64,000 bases of DNA, from NCBI GenBank assembly GCA_026122225.1, contig JANEZZ010002360.1, positions 1,178,001-1,242,000 of the forward strand. The letters are read 5' to 3'. A program made the translations under genes and the position numbers. This stretch comes from Heloderma charlesbogerti. Its lineage: Eukaryota; Chordata; Lepidosauria; Squamata; Helodermatidae. Under the pieces are notes generated by a model. The model saw only the letters and a program-made list of their open reading frames with translations, was not told the DNA's origin and did not search any database. Below, in pieces: positions 42,740 through 54,024 of this stretch (position 1 is the stretch's first letter; every line of letters starts with the position of its first letter).

Positions 42740-43325
42740 TTCTCAGAGCTCACCAGGGAGCACTTTGGGCTCCACAGCAATGAACCACCTAGTCATGTCC
42801 AGAGGCAAAGACTAAATCAAGGGTATTCCTGCCCCATTGCAAATTGAGAGAGCCCTATGATTGTCATGGAAGCAATGAAGTCCTGAAATAGCCCAGTCAA
42901 GTCTGGCTTAGTGTGAATGTTGACGTGTCCTGGTCTTGGGGTCCTCTAACATTATGCTCACCAATCTCCACCAGGGATACCATTGGGCAGTAGAGTGGGT
43001 GGTACACCAACAGCATTGCCAAAATGTCTCACCTGCCCAATGTGAGGTAGAGGTCCAATTTGCCTCCTGTGGTGTGAAAGGGGTTCCTGGTGAGCAAGAT
43101 AGTATTCATAGCGACCACAGTCCCTCCTCCTCTGTGTTGGTGCTGCAGTGAATACCCAGGAGAGCAGAAATGGGAGAGATTGACATCAGACACCTCACCT
43201 TCTCAGAATTCAGTGATGTATGCCAGATTTGCTAACTCATCCCTAACCAAAGCATGGATCAGCTGGGAACTGGCTTTGAGTAGCAATACCACTAGGCAAG
43301 CAGAGCCAGTAGCCATGACACCAGG
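42740..43325 (-). mobile_element. L2-type LINE endonuclease fragment
   Basis: On the - strand a broken reading contains NIHTKPDLTGLFQDFIASMT and IGLSQFAMG, similar to the GDFN-region of the L2 endonuclease. Many breaks. Confidence 0.5.
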
Positions 43326-43330
43326 AACCG

Positions 43331-44223
43331 TAGGGATGGTGGAGAATTTCTGAGAATTTCTCCACGAATCTCGGGGAGGCCGAATGCCAATGCATTCGGC
43401 CCCCCGAAATTGGCGGTGAAATTCTCCGCCTCCTCCCCCCCCCCGGGATGGGACTTACCTCCTGCGAATGTCCCTCTCGGCGGCGGGTCCTGGCGGCGGT
43501 TCGGCGGGGGCGGGGGCCGGTCTTGTGACCGGCTGCCGCCGCCGCCATTACAAAATAAAGTAAAAAAAAACACAAAACCCCGTGATAGGCTACGTAACAA
43601 TTAACGTAGTCTATCACGGCTAGATTTCCAAAGTCAGCCATGATAGGCTACGTTAATCGTCACGTAGCCTATCACGGGTGACTTTGGGGGAAAAAAAAGC
43701 ACGTATGCAAATGGCGGCGGCCCATGGGCGCCGCCATTTGCGTTCCTTATTTGGGCCCGGGTAGTCTACGTAAAGATTTTACGTAGATTTTAAAGGCAAA
43801 CGCTATTTGCCCTTATTTTCGCCGTAGTCTACGTAAATCTTTACGTAAACTACCCGGGCCCAAATAAGGAATGCAAATGGCGGTGCCCATGGGCCGCAGC
43901 CATTTGCGTATGTGCTTTTCCCCCCCCCCAAAGTCACCCGTGATAGGCTACATGACGATTAACGTAGCCTATCACGGCTGACTTTGGAAATCTAGCCGTG
44001 ATAGACTATGTTAATCGTTACATAGCCTATCACGGGTTTTTTTTTTTTTCACTTTTTCTTTCGCGGCTGGGGAGACAGGGCACTTCTCCCCGGCCTGAAT
44101 TTTGGCCGGGCGAGGCGGGGCGCCTCCCCCCCCTCACCTGAACTTCGGGGGGAGAAGCGAAGCGCCTCCCCCCCACTGCGAAAAAAGCTGCGGGACAAGT
44201 TAAGTCCCTTTCGTACATCCCTA
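43331..44223. mobile_element. Palindromic hAT-like element, end B to end A
   Basis: 893 bp, TAGGGATGGTGGAGAATT to TTTCGTACATCCCTA. Flanks AGGAACCG and (A)GGAACCTG are consistent with a damaged 8-bp duplication. The central hairpin is partly deleted (AAGATTTTACGTAGATTTTA near 43773-43793). The right donor motif has lost a G (AAGTTAAGT). Confidence 0.88.
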
Positions 44224-44458
44224 GGAACCTGTGGGACAAAGAAAGGGATGGCAGAGGACATAGCCTACACTCATCTATATAATCTGAACTAATAGTTCCT
44301 CCTTCTCCCCATCCCATGACATCCTGGACCGGCAAAGGGGATTGCAGAAAAGTCAAGGATTTCTGTTCCTTCAAAAAAATTTCCCCTGCACAATAGCACT
44401 AAAATGAACAGGTATCAGGCTGGCAACACATTGAACACTTCCTTCAACCCCATTGGAT

Positions 44459-44483
44459 GTGTGTGTGTGTGTGTGTGTGTGTG
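44459..44483. repeat. (TG)n microsatellite
   Basis: About twelve TG units. Confidence 0.95.
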
Positions 44484-44640
44484 CTGGATTTTCTGCTACA
44501 AGCCTGGAGTGTGTGGCCTGGAGGGTTGCTTCTTCTACAGTCAGGGCTGCGGAATGTATGGGAAAGTATGTAGATTCCATTGTTCTGAATTGCCTGGGAG
44601 ATTGGAAAATATGAGAAATGTATTCTTATCTAAGTCTATG
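44484..44640 (+). repeat. Segment duplicated at 57995-58160 (left part)
   Basis: TTTTCTGCTACAAGCCTGGA, TGGCCTGGAGGGTTG and TGTATTCTTATCTAAGTCTA all recur near 58000-58160. The homology resumes after the hAT-like fragment at 44810-44939, matching about 58535-58660 (GACCGGGGATA, CAAACCATGCAAGC). Unrecognised interspersed repeat or local duplication. Confidence 0.75.
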
Positions 44641-44809
44641 GCGGCCGCCATTTGCATCCCTGTGCAGCCCAGCGGCCCCGGATGGCGGCTCAGTGGAGTC
44701 ACTGTGGAGCGGATCCGGCCAGGGAGAATTTCAGGGAGAGGGATGGAGCGCCTCCCCCCCACCGTGAAAGTCACCCTTCGAAAAGGTAAGTGACTTTCGT
44801 ACATCCCTA
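44641..44809. mobile_element. Palindromic hAT-like element, right-end fragment
   Basis: GGCGGCCGCCATTTGCATCC hairpin half, subterminal GC-rich sequence, AGGTAAGT and TTTCGTACATCCCTA. It replaces about 370 bp present in the paralogous segment near 58161-58534. Confidence 0.8.
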
Positions 44810-44939
44810 CTTTTGAAAGACCGGGGATAAATGAGAATATTGTTTTTGCTGGCAAACCATGCAAGCACCCCCAGAACAAAGTTCCAAATGCGACCTTGAG
44901 CATGTCTGCTGAAAATATTCACAAATGGCCAGACGTGTT

Positions 44940-45470
44940 TAGGGATGTACGGAAGTCACTTACCTTTCCATGGATTATGTTCATGGCGGGGGTGAGGCGT
45001 TCCGTCCCTCCCCCTGGAATCCTCAACAGCCGGCTGTGCTCCACGGTGGCTCTGCGGAGCAGCCGGCCAGGCCCAGGCCAGAGCTGTCCGCAGCCAGATT
45101 TCCGGACGCAGAGGGCTCTGGGTAAAAAAAAAAAAAAAATTAAGTAGGCTAGAATGGCAAAAAATAGCAAATGCAAATGGCAGCCGCCATAGCCACCGCC
45201 ATTTGCGTACACTTTTTTTTTTACTTTGCCGTGGTAGGCTACGTAAATATTTACGTAGCCTACCACGGCAAAGTAAAAAAAAGTGTATCATGGTTTATCA
45301 TGTGTATCACGATCTATCACGGTTAAGTACAGGGACGTGAACAGCGGTGGCTACGGCCGCCACCATTTGCGTCCCTGCCACCCAGCGGCTGGATGTCCGG
45401 CTGTGGGCGGAGCTGCCCGGTGGCTCCATGGAATCCCAGTGGAGTGGAGCCAGCCATGAAGGGGCAACAT
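44940..45470. mobile_element. Palindromic hAT-like element, end A, right end lost
   Basis: TAGGGATGTACGGAAGTCAC, then GCAAATGGCAGCCGCC hairpin, a perfect GTGGTAGGCTACGTAAATAT palindrome and a decayed tandem of TATCA repeats. It stops in GC-rich subterminal sequence and joins an L2 copy. Confidence 0.8.
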
Positions 45471-45479
45471 GAGTACAAA

Positions 45480-46690
45480 AGCAACCCACTTCGGGTATTG
45501 ACTTGGTTCAAGGACCAAATCAGCTTGGGTTGCCGTGGTGGATGACCTTTATCAAGAGAGGGACAGGGGAGTGCCACCCTGCTATTTCCATTTGATCGCT
45601 CATTGGCTTTTGCTACCATAGTCCATGATATCCTCCTGGATTGACTCTGTGGGATGGGCATCGGACACATTGTGCTACACTGGTTCCAGTTCTTCTGACG
45701 TGGCCTGTTTCAGACACTAACACTGGGTGACTATTCCTGAACTCCTTGGCAATTGAGCTACAGGCTTTCACAGGGCACCATCTTGTCCCCAATGTTGTTC
45801 AACTTCTGTATGAAGCAGCTCTGAGGGGTCATGAGTGGATTTGGAGCCAAGTGATGAGATGAAGCTCTGTGTCCCTGTGACATCTGAAAAAGGTGAGGCT
45901 GTGCAAGTCCTTGACCACTGCGTAGACTCCGTAATGGGCTGGATGAGGGCCAGTGAACTGAAACCTAACCTTGGCAGGACGCAAGCCCTGTTTATGAGTG
46001 CTCCACATGTCCAGGAGATAAAATCATAGCCTCTTCTGGAGGGGGTTGTGCTCCCCTTGAAAGGTCAGGTGTGCAGTCTGGCGGCACTCCTAGATCCATC
46101 ATTGTCCCTGGAAGACCAGGTGGCCCTCATGGCCTGGAGTGCCTCTTACCAGCTTTGGCTGGTTTGCCAGCTATGGCCTCTCCTGGACAGGGTAGCTTGG
46201 TCACAGTCATACAGGTGCTAGTAACCCCAAGACTGCATTAGTGCAATGCACTCTAGTGGGGCTGCCCTTGAGGCTCCTCCAAATGCTGGGGATACTTCAG
46301 AATGCAGCAGCTCAGCTGTTGTCGGGAGCTGCCCCTTTTCAGCATGTAACTCCTCTGCTAAGGGAGCTGCATTGGCTGCCTATTCGCTACCGGGCCAGGT
46401 TTAAGGCTTTAGTACTCGTGTACAAAGCCCTAGACAACTTGGGAACAGTATACCTGAGAGAGCGCCTGCTCCCTTACAAACCTACCCCGTCACTGGGGTC
46501 ATCAGAAGGCATGCCCCTGGTGGACCTATGGACCTATGGCCCAGTTCGAGTCCACCAGGAAAGGAGACTTGGCCCCTTCCTGTGTTATTCCCTGCCGTTA
46601 GGGGTCAGGCAGGTGCCAACACTGTGCTGTTCCCTGAAAACTTCTTTATTTCACGAAGCCTTCCTTGACTGATCAGCCACAGTTGTATCA
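45480..46690 (+). mobile_element. L2-type LINE, RT to 3' end
   Basis: Long but broken copy: an RT start with GVPPCYFHLIAH-like sequence near 45570, a MLFNFCMKQL block near 45790, then an intact C-terminal stretch 46241-46672 (LQNAAAQLLSGAAPFQHVTP, LLRELHWLPIRYRARFKALV). It ends in AAATAAATAAATAAAT that grades into (GATA)n. Confidence 0.85.
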
Positions 46691-46711
46691 GAATTCTGTT
46701 TGTTTCTCTTG

Positions 46712-46725
46712 AAATAAATAAATAA

Positions 46726-46766
<41 letters not shown>
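46712..46766. repeat. (AAAT)n-(GATA)n microsatellite
   Basis: Simple repeat grown from the L2 3' tail: about four AAAT units then about ten GATA units. Confidence 0.93.
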
Positions 46767-46779
46767 ACTAAACAGTTTA

Positions 46780-46995
46780 AAAAAAAAACGCCCCCGTGAT
46801 AGGCTACGTGACGATTAACGTAGCCTATCATGGCTAGATTTGCAAAGTCAGCCGTGATTAGGGATGGCGGAGAATTTCTCCCCGAAACTTCGGGGGGCTC
46901 CATAGGGAGCCAGGCAGGACTACGGGGGGAGGGACAGAGCACCTCCCCCCCACCGCGAAGCAGATCCGCTAAATGGTGACTTTCGTACATCCCTA
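46780..46995. mobile_element. Palindromic hAT-like fragments, end junction
   Basis: 46780-46858 carries one GATAGGCTACGTGACGATTA palindrome. At 46859 TAGGGATGGCGGAGAATT starts a 137-bp remnant that ends TTTCGTACATCCCTA with no interior palindromes. No matching duplications, so this is a deletion or recombination junction. Confidence 0.75.
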
Positions 46996-47204
46996 GTTTT
47001 GACCTCTGTCTGTTATCTCAACCACTCCAGCATTAGCCTGGCCCCATGTTTCTCACTGCTTATCTGTGGTTTCATCTTTGCCAGTTTTGTTACCTTTCTT
47101 CTTGGTTGCTCCCTTCACTCAGAGTCTGTTGGGGCCATTGCAGGACGGGGGGGGGGATGAGGAGGAGTCAGGGTAGGCATCAGCAATGGACCATGACAGG
47201 ACAC

Positions 47205-47680
47205 AGGGGGCATTGCCCAGGGGGTTGGACTCGATGGCCTTGTAGGCCCCTTCCAACCCTACTATTCTATGATTCTATAATATCTGAAACCAGCCCAGAT
47301 ATCATCCTGCGTCCTGCAACCAACATCGATAGGTGTGACATTGCTAACCCTGCTAAGGTTTGTGAGTCCAAAGCAAAGCAGGGCTGCTTGAGAAGGTCCA
47401 AAGTGGCATCCAAACCATATTGGGGGCGGTCTGTTCACAACCCTAGTTTTAGAAAACTACTGCCAGTACTAATACCCCCTTTTTGGCTAATGGTCTCAAG
47501 GGGGGGGCAGCCCAGTTTCAGCTCCTGATTGTCTAGACCCATTAGATTTGGATTTCTCCTCTGCTTATGTGACTGAATCAGTCTTGGTCTCATGACAGAT
47601 GACCTTCCTCAAAAGAAACCAGGGGGAAGCCACGCTGTTGATTCTACTTGATCTCAAATCTGCTTTTGAATCTACTGCTG
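47205..47680 (+). mobile_element. L2/CR1-like fragments
   Basis: GGGGGTTGGACTCGATGGCC to CTATTCTATGATTCTATAAT (47217-47281) is a typical L2/CR1 3' tail. 47595-47680 (AAGAAACCAGGGGGAAGCCA) resembles the start of an L2 RT block. The stretch between is unassigned. Confidence 0.6.
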
Positions 47681-48429
47681 AGTTATAATAATCAACCAAT
47701 TTCAGAATCCCATTCACAAGTCCCGAATCTGTCCTGACCCGCCTAGTCCTGGTCGAATGCCAGGTTGATCCACTTCGGGCTCCAGATCTGAAGCAACATC
47801 TAGAGACTTGAAGCAAGGGGTGGGGGGGCACTGCCATTGAAGGAAACAGCCCCACCCCACCACTGCTGCCACAAACCACAGACCCCCCCACACTCCTTAC
47901 CTTCATGTGTTGGGAGTGCCTGCAGTCATCGGCCTCTGCATGGGAGTTGCCTTTTTTTTCTTTCTAATTGTGACTCCTTTTACCAGAAGAAGAAGAGTCA
48001 CCATTTTGAAAGAAAATGGTGACTCTCTTCCAGACAGTGATGGCTGCAGGTGATGCCCATGAGAACAACTAAGGACCGGGGGGCTCACGCATCTGGATGG
48101 TGTTGCTGTCCAGATAAGGCTGAAGCAATGCCAAAGCACTTGAGAGTCATCTATTCCACATTGGAGTGCTTCAGCTTGATCCCGACGTGTTCTAAAAATC
48201 CACTGCTTCAGTCCGAAGCACCCCAATATGCCTGGGATTCAGGATTTGGAAGGAAGCCGTGCACGGCCAAAATGACATCTTCCACATGAGCCTTGGAAAT
48301 GTTCTCTTAGAGCATCTCATGAGGTCTCCTCCAAGTGGCTCAAGCCTCTGAGATTTGGCTGGTTGACAATTGGCAGGAAGTCATTTTTTTGTTGTGGCAA
48401 CATCCCTGGAGATTTTGGTCTCCCGTGAG
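47681..48429. other. Intergenic, no recognised feature
   Basis: No exon, RNA gene or named repeat recognised. Confidence 0.4.
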
Positions 48430-49179
48430 TAGGGATGGACGAAAGTCCCTTACCTGATCCCGCAGCTTGCTTCGCGGTGGGGGGAGGTGCTCCATTCCTA
48501 CCCCCGAAATTCTGGGCGGGGGGGAGGCACCCGATCCCTCTGGCTGAAATTCTGGCTGGGTGGGAGGCGCCCCGTCCCTCCGGCCGAAATTCTGGCCAGG
48601 GGGGAGGCGCCCTGTCACTCCGGCCACGAACCTCGTCTCCTGCCGTGACGCAAATGGTGGTGGCCATAGCCGTCACCGTTTGCGTTCCTGCAGTCAGCCA
48701 TGATAGGCTACATAAATCTTTACGTGGCCTATCACGGCTGACTTAGAAGAAAAAAAAAGCGCTTATGCAAATGGCGGCGCCCATGGGCGCCGCTATTAGC
48801 GTACGCACTTTTTTTTTTTTTCAAAGTCAGCCTTGATAGGCTACATAAAGATTTACGTAGCCTATCATGGTGTTTTTTGAAAATCTAGCCACCATACGTT
48901 ACGTAAATCTTTACGTAGCCTATCACGTTCGTTGTTGTTGTTGTTGTTTTACTTGGAAATGGTGGCGGCGGTAGCCAGTCGGAAGACTGGCCGCCGCTGC
49001 ACCGCCGCCGCACCGCCACCGGGAGCCGCCGCCGCCAGGGACATTCCACCAAGGTAAGTCCCATCCCGGGGTGGTAGTGGTGGTGGGGTGGCGGACCATT
49101 TCTCCACCAATTTCGGGGGGCTGAATGCATTGGCATTTGGCCTCCCGGAGATTCGTGGAGAAATTCTCTGACATCCCTA
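48430..49179. mobile_element. Palindromic hAT-like element, end A to end B
   Basis: 750 bp. 8-bp duplication CCCGTGAG / CCCATGAG (48422-48429, 49180-49187). End A with several tandem GAAATTCTGG units; three TACGTAAAT-type palindromes; AGGTAAGT near 49053. Confidence 0.94.
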
Positions 49180-49399
49180 CCCATGAGGAACAACCAGGAA
49201 GTCCTTTCTGCTCCAAGGGGCTTTTTTGTGATTTCAATGGGATTTTTATGATGTAATAATTTTGGGTTTACTTGTTTGTTTTTACTTAGTGCCTTTATTC
49301 ATTTAATAAGATTTTATCCTGTGGTTTGGTACAGTGGAGACTGGTGTCTCTGATTTCAGAGGGGCTGTGAATTCATCATCCATTTCTTCATTCACATAT

Positions 49400-49975
49400 C
49401 AAGCAGCAGGCAGAAAAAGAGGTTTTAAAATCTGGTAATTCCAAGCCACCTCTTTCCTTTGCATCTTGTAAATTTTTATTTTAAGTCTTGGGTTTTTTGC
49501 TTGCCATATAAACTTTGTTATATCTCTTTGCCACTGCTTAAAAGGTAAATCCAATGTAATGAGTATCATTTGAAACAAAAATAACATTCTAGGTAATACA
49601 TTCATTTTGATGGTTGCAATTCTTCCCAAAAGTGATAGTTGTACTTTTCCCCATTTTAATAGGTCTTGTTTAATTTCATTCCACACTTTAACATAGTTAT
49701 TTTGAAAAAGCATACAATTCATATTTGTCAAAAAGACTCCCAAGTATTTTACTTTCTTTTCAATTTGGAAGCCAGTCGTATCCACAACTTTTTTTCTCCT
49801 TGAACATTCATATTCTTTGTTAAAATGTTTGTTTTCTGTTTATTAACTTTGAGCGCTGCCATTGCTCCAAATTCTTTTAATTTTTTCATTAAAATTTCAA
49901 TTCCCTTGAAAGGTTCTTCCAACATAAACACCAAGTCATCTGCAAAAGCCCTCAGCTAATATTCTTTTTAATCTT
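49400..49975 (-). mobile_element. LINE-1 ORF2 fragment
   Basis: - strand frames give ALKVNKQKTNILTKNMNVQG then EKKVKYLGVFLTNMN, LLKWGKVQLSLLGRIATIKM and FIWQAKNPRLKIK, the post-RT region of L1 ORF2. A frameshift near 49790 separates the frames. Confidence 0.9.
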
Positions 49976-50064
49976 TATTCCTGTAAATCGATCATCTTGT
50001 CTTTTATCTCTGTTCAATAATTCTAAAACTAATATAAACCAATATACCCGCCTCAGTGTCTATA

Positions 50065-50405
50065 AATCCACCATGGACCCCCCCTTCTTAAAAAAGCCTT
50101 TCCTTTCCCAGCTGTGGGATGAGGCCTCCAATTCTTCGTTTTCCTTCTGCCCTGCCACTGAAGATCAAAACAGGGAAGAGGAGAAGGCCTTTTCAGAGGT
50201 GGTGCTATCCTCCCTCGAAAAGCTCACCTCCCTCCCCCTATCGTTCACTGGGATTGTATGCCTTTGTCTTGAAACCTGTAGTTTTATTGGTGTTACTTGT
50301 AATTTTCATTGTTTTACCATTGTCTTTTAGTTTATTTCATGTCATACCTTTTCCCCTTCAGTTTTTACATTGCCTTGACTGCATGTATAGTAAAGGTGGT
50401 ATATA
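50065..50405 (+). mobile_element. L2-type 3' end fragment (tentative)
   Basis: Reads like the very C-terminus and 3' tail of L2: TTAAAAAAGCCTTTCC, then a GTAAAGGTGGTATATACATT tail followed by AAACAAACAAACA. Confidence 0.45.
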
Positions 50406-50623
50406 CATTTTGAAACAAACAAACAGACCAAATACCTCCGTGCCATGTGGTGATGCATAAATAGTGCTTCCCTGAAAGAAGGATCTGGGTTCACTACTCT
50501 ATTTCACTTAGGGTCACTAGTGCTAGAGATCCAGTTGGGTCCTCTCTGAAGTGTATGACCCATTTCCATAAGCACAACTATTCATAACACTGTTTCCTTG
50601 ATGCTCCTTCTCTTTGCCGCTAG

Positions 50624-50750
50624 ACTGTGCCTCGTTCCAGGTGCACTGAGAGCTGTCACCCTGGATATGCCAAGGAGGTCCAGGAAGGCGAGCCACCTTG
50701 CTGCTATGCTTGCGCTCCATGCACGGATGGAACAATCTCCACTCAGGCAG
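50624..50750 (+). pseudogene. V2R vomeronasal receptor, Cys-rich linker exon (exon 5 type)
   Basis: The acceptor CTTTGCCGC-TAG precedes 50624 and the donor GTGAGT follows 50750. The exon is 127 bp, ending in phase 1. The reading opens [20 protein letters not shown] and contains [15 protein letters not shown], the nine-cysteine-type linker between the Venus-flytrap ligand-binding lobe and the membrane domain of family C receptors. The exon itself is open and has good splice sites. It joins the 52123 exon in frame (Asp codon across the junction). It is called pseudogene because the next exon is broken and the ligand-binding exons 1-4 are not seen upstream within the window. Confidence 0.85.
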
Positions 50751-50929
50751 GTGAGTGAGATCAGAGGAATGGGAGTTCCCTTGGGAAACAGGGCAACTAT
50801 TTGAATTCAGCCAATACTCTCCTCAACCCTATTTTGATTCTCTCTTCTTTACTTTTAAACCCCTTGAGCAAAACATTCCATGAGGAGGTAAGAGAAGAAG
50901 GCTTTATGAATGACTGTTGCTCCTAGTTG

Positions 50930-51090
50930 AAAATATTATGGGAATTGCTTGGAATTAGACAAACTGATGAAGCAATGGGAGGGTTGGACTTGGACTGGAG
51001 AGATCTGAGTTCAAATCCCTGCTCAGGAATGGGGCTTGCGGTCATGGGCTATTCACTACTGCTCAGCCTAAAATACCTCAGGGTGCTATG
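50930..51090 (+). mobile_element. tRNA-derived SINE fragment
   Basis: Contains GGTTGGACTTGGACTGGAGA then the B-box-like GAGTTCAAATCCCTGCTCA and TCAGCCTAAAATACCTCA, as in common squamate tRNA SINEs. Located in the V2R intron. Confidence 0.6.
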
Positions 51091-51930
51091 GTTTATTCAC
51101 CCAGCCATTCCAGCACATGGCGTGATTACAATGATGGTTTGATCCATTGCACTGATTGCTAATTTCATTTGTTATTAGTGGCTCTTCTTCTACAAAGTTT
51201 TGTTATTCTGCTTCATATATCACTGTGATAATTTCTGAGATGTGCAGGCTCAAAAGCATTTACATTTTTACATTAAATATTCATACACCTTTGGAACAGA
51301 TGGTGAAGGCATTTTTGAACTCTGACCCCTACTTGGATTCAATATTTTTAATCTCCACCATCAATTGCATAAAGTGCATGGAAAGAAATGACTGTGGGAG
51401 TCCATCTTTGGGGTGCAAGGCAGGGAGGATGCTTAGTGTACAATTTTCCTGGTATAAATCATGCCCCCCACAAAGAACCACTATGCTTTTTCCTTGATTG
51501 GGACAGGGCTGTAAGTACAGACATGGTGGGCCTTTCTCCATTATATGCAGAGAATAATCTCCACTGTGCTGGGATCCTGTGGCAGACAAGCAAGGGGTGC
51601 CTGGAAGAAAAAGGGATGTGGAAATGCTCCATCCCCAACTTTCTGGGAATCAGAGCACTCCCCTGCCCAATGTTATTTTATAGTAAAAATAAATGGAAGG
51701 CTTGATGTAATTATCCAGATTTGAAACTTAACTAGGAGTCCAAGGAGCACCACCTTGTTGTGGAAAGGTGCAACATAATTTGAGTAAATAAATACATAAC
51801 AAGCCGATCCTCTACCACGTAGCTTAACATGGCTTACAAGAATATTATGAAGATAAAAACAGGATAAACACACAGAAACCCCCTTATCCTAAACAATGTT
51901 GGTATAGACACACTTGCTTCTCCATATTTA
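51091..51930. other. V2R intron, no recognised feature
   Basis: Chance frames only (for example 51156-51497). Confidence 0.4.
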
Positions 51931-51934
51931 AACA

Positions 51935-52065
51935 AGGTAGGAAGCTGTCTTTATTCCATATCAGCCCCTCAATCCATCTAGCCCACTATTCTCTGTTCTT
52001 CTCTGACTGACAAAGACTCTGTAATGTCCCAGAGATTCAGCTTTCCTGGCCCTGCTACTAAGGTC
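51935..52065. mobile_element. Reptile interspersed repeat (tentative)
   Basis: GGAAGCTGTCTTTATTCC, then CCATCTAGCCCACTATTCTC resembles a widespread reptile SINE/CR1-derived motif ending just upstream of the V2R exon. Weak match. Confidence 0.4.
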
Positions 52066-52122
52066 CTCCTTTGGTGACAAGGCCACAGATTATCCTGCTG
52101 AAGTCACTCTCCTTCTTCTCAG

Positions 52123-53024
52123 ATGCAGACCATTGCACTAAGTGTCCAGAAGATCAGCATCCAAACAAGAACAGAGATCAATGGGTCCCCAAGGAGATAA
52201 CCTTCCTCTCCTATGAAGAACCTTTGGGGATTGTCTTGACTTCCTTTACTCTATTCTTGTCCTTATCCACAGGCTTCGTATTAGGAATCTTCATGAAATA
52301 CCAAAAAACTCCAATAATCAAGGCCAACAACCGAGACCTCTCCTACATTCTCCTCATCTTCATCATGCTTTCTTTCTTGTCCTCCTTCCTGTTTATTGGC
52401 CAGCCAAGGAAAGTGACTTGCCTTCTCCGACAAACAGCCTTCAGCATCATCTTCTCAGTTGCCGTTTCTTCAGTGTTGGCCAAAACCATCACTGTGGTCT
52501 TCGCTTTCCTGGCTACAAAACCAGGGAACCAAGTGAAGAAATGGCTGGGGAAGAGTCTTGCAAACTCCATTGTCAGTTCTTGTTCTAGTGTCCAAGTTGT
52601 CATCTGCACCATCTGGCTGGGGCACTCTGCCCCATTCCCTGACTCTGACATGCACTCCCAGCCTGGACAGATCATCCTGCAATGCAATGAAGGATCTATC
52701 ACCTTGTTTTATGTTTCCATTGGCTACATGGGCTTCCTGGCTGCCATCTGCTTCACGGTGGCTTTCCTCGCCAGGAAGCTGCCTGGGGCCTTCAATGAAA
52801 CCCAACTGATCACCTTCGGCATGCTGGTCTTCTGCAGTGTTTGTCTGTCCTTTGTGCCCTCCTATCTGAGTACAAAAGGGAAATAAATGGTGGCCATGCA
52901 GGTCTTCTCGATCTTGGCCTCCAGTGCTGGGTTGTTGGGCTGTATCTTTATTCCCAAGTGCTACATTATTGTACTGAGACCTGATCTGAAAACAAAGGAG
53001 CATATCATGTTTAAAACAATCTAG
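52123..53024 (+). pseudogene. V2R vomeronasal receptor, seven-helix exon with internal stop
   Basis: Acceptor CCTTCTTCTC-AG. The reading starts [20 protein letters not shown] and FLSYEEPLG, the V2R signature before helix 1, then seven hydrophobic segments follow. Recognisable are [12 protein letters not shown], the [16 protein letters not shown] helix 3 block and helix 6 ([15 protein letters not shown]). After YLSTKGK the codon at 52884-52886 is TAA where the family has Tyr (TAC/TAT). The same frame then continues [15 protein letters not shown] through helix 7 and KTKEHIM to TAG at 53022. So one substitution removes helix 7. In addition the conserved Cys after RDQ is Trp (TGG at about 52180). 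Otherwise it is intact, so the loss looks recent. The product would have been a plasma-membrane pheromone receptor of vomeronasal neurons. Confidence 0.93.
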
Positions 53025-54024
53025 TGCATCTGATTCATAGAAGTAAGCCTGTGGAAGAAGATTTGACATAACTTTGGAGGAGATACTATTTTAGTGAGAT
53101 CATAGTTGAATGAGGCTTTTGATGCACTGATAGCTTCAGTTTCATAGTCTCCATGCTTCTCTGACAGTAAATAGGCAAATTTGGGGTTTGAGTCTCTCAC
53201 TCTGCCACTCACAGCCACCCAGTTCTATGGTAGTGATGAGGATGGAACCATAGCATACCCATATTGTCTAAATAATACATCTGTTCAAGCTGTGGCCCTT
53301 AACAGCTGCAGTGTACCAGGATTTTGCAGCTTGAGTGCACATGGAAAGCCCTTAATGAAGCACATTAAATTGATTTTTGTTTGTTTTTGTCATTAAGACT
53401 TATTCTAAGAGAATGTAAGCTCTTAATTCAGTTCTTCCATTTCCTTTCTTATCATTGTCATCTATGGTCATCACACATTTACTGAACATAAATGATGTTT
53501 CTGATCAGAGGGAATTGTTAATCTCGAAGGAGACAGTCTCCTGAATAGAGAGAAATTTGATATGGGGTAATCCTATGCTCAGTTTTTGGTACTTTTAATC
53601 CATTTAAAATTTAGATCCTGAAATTCTCAGCCTGAGATTTTGGGCAGCTGCCAGTGGAGTCAGTGGCTGTGATTTCAGTGGAGCTGTGAACCTATTCTGG
53701 GTTTCAGACAGAATCTGCCAGAACTCGAAAGGAGGAATCCAATGTGCTGAACCAGCATGGATTCACAGCTTCAATGAAACTGGAGCCACTAGCCTCCACT
53801 GGGAGCTGTTGCCTGTCTTCACAGACAATTTTGGTACAAGTTGGCTCAACAATGTGATTCACTGGAAGAAAGTTTCATAATATACAGAACTCAACCAGGC
53901 TACGTTGTGAGGACATTCATCCTCAAGTGTATCTTGGCTATGTCTCTTATGATATTGCTTCTTTGATAGATGTCTGGCCAAGGTCAATTGTCTGTTTGCT
54001 GAGTCCCAACCAGCATTTGGAGGT
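53025..54024. other. Intergenic, no recognised feature
   Basis: No obvious polyadenylation signal close to the V2R stop. A + strand frame at 53686-53880 (VSDRICQNSKGGIQC) is unidentified. Confidence 0.4.

Noticed and set aside
53686..53880. Possible further V2R exon after the seven-helix exon
   Set aside because: The seven-helix exon is the last V2R exon, and the translated sequence does not match exon 1-4 motifs.
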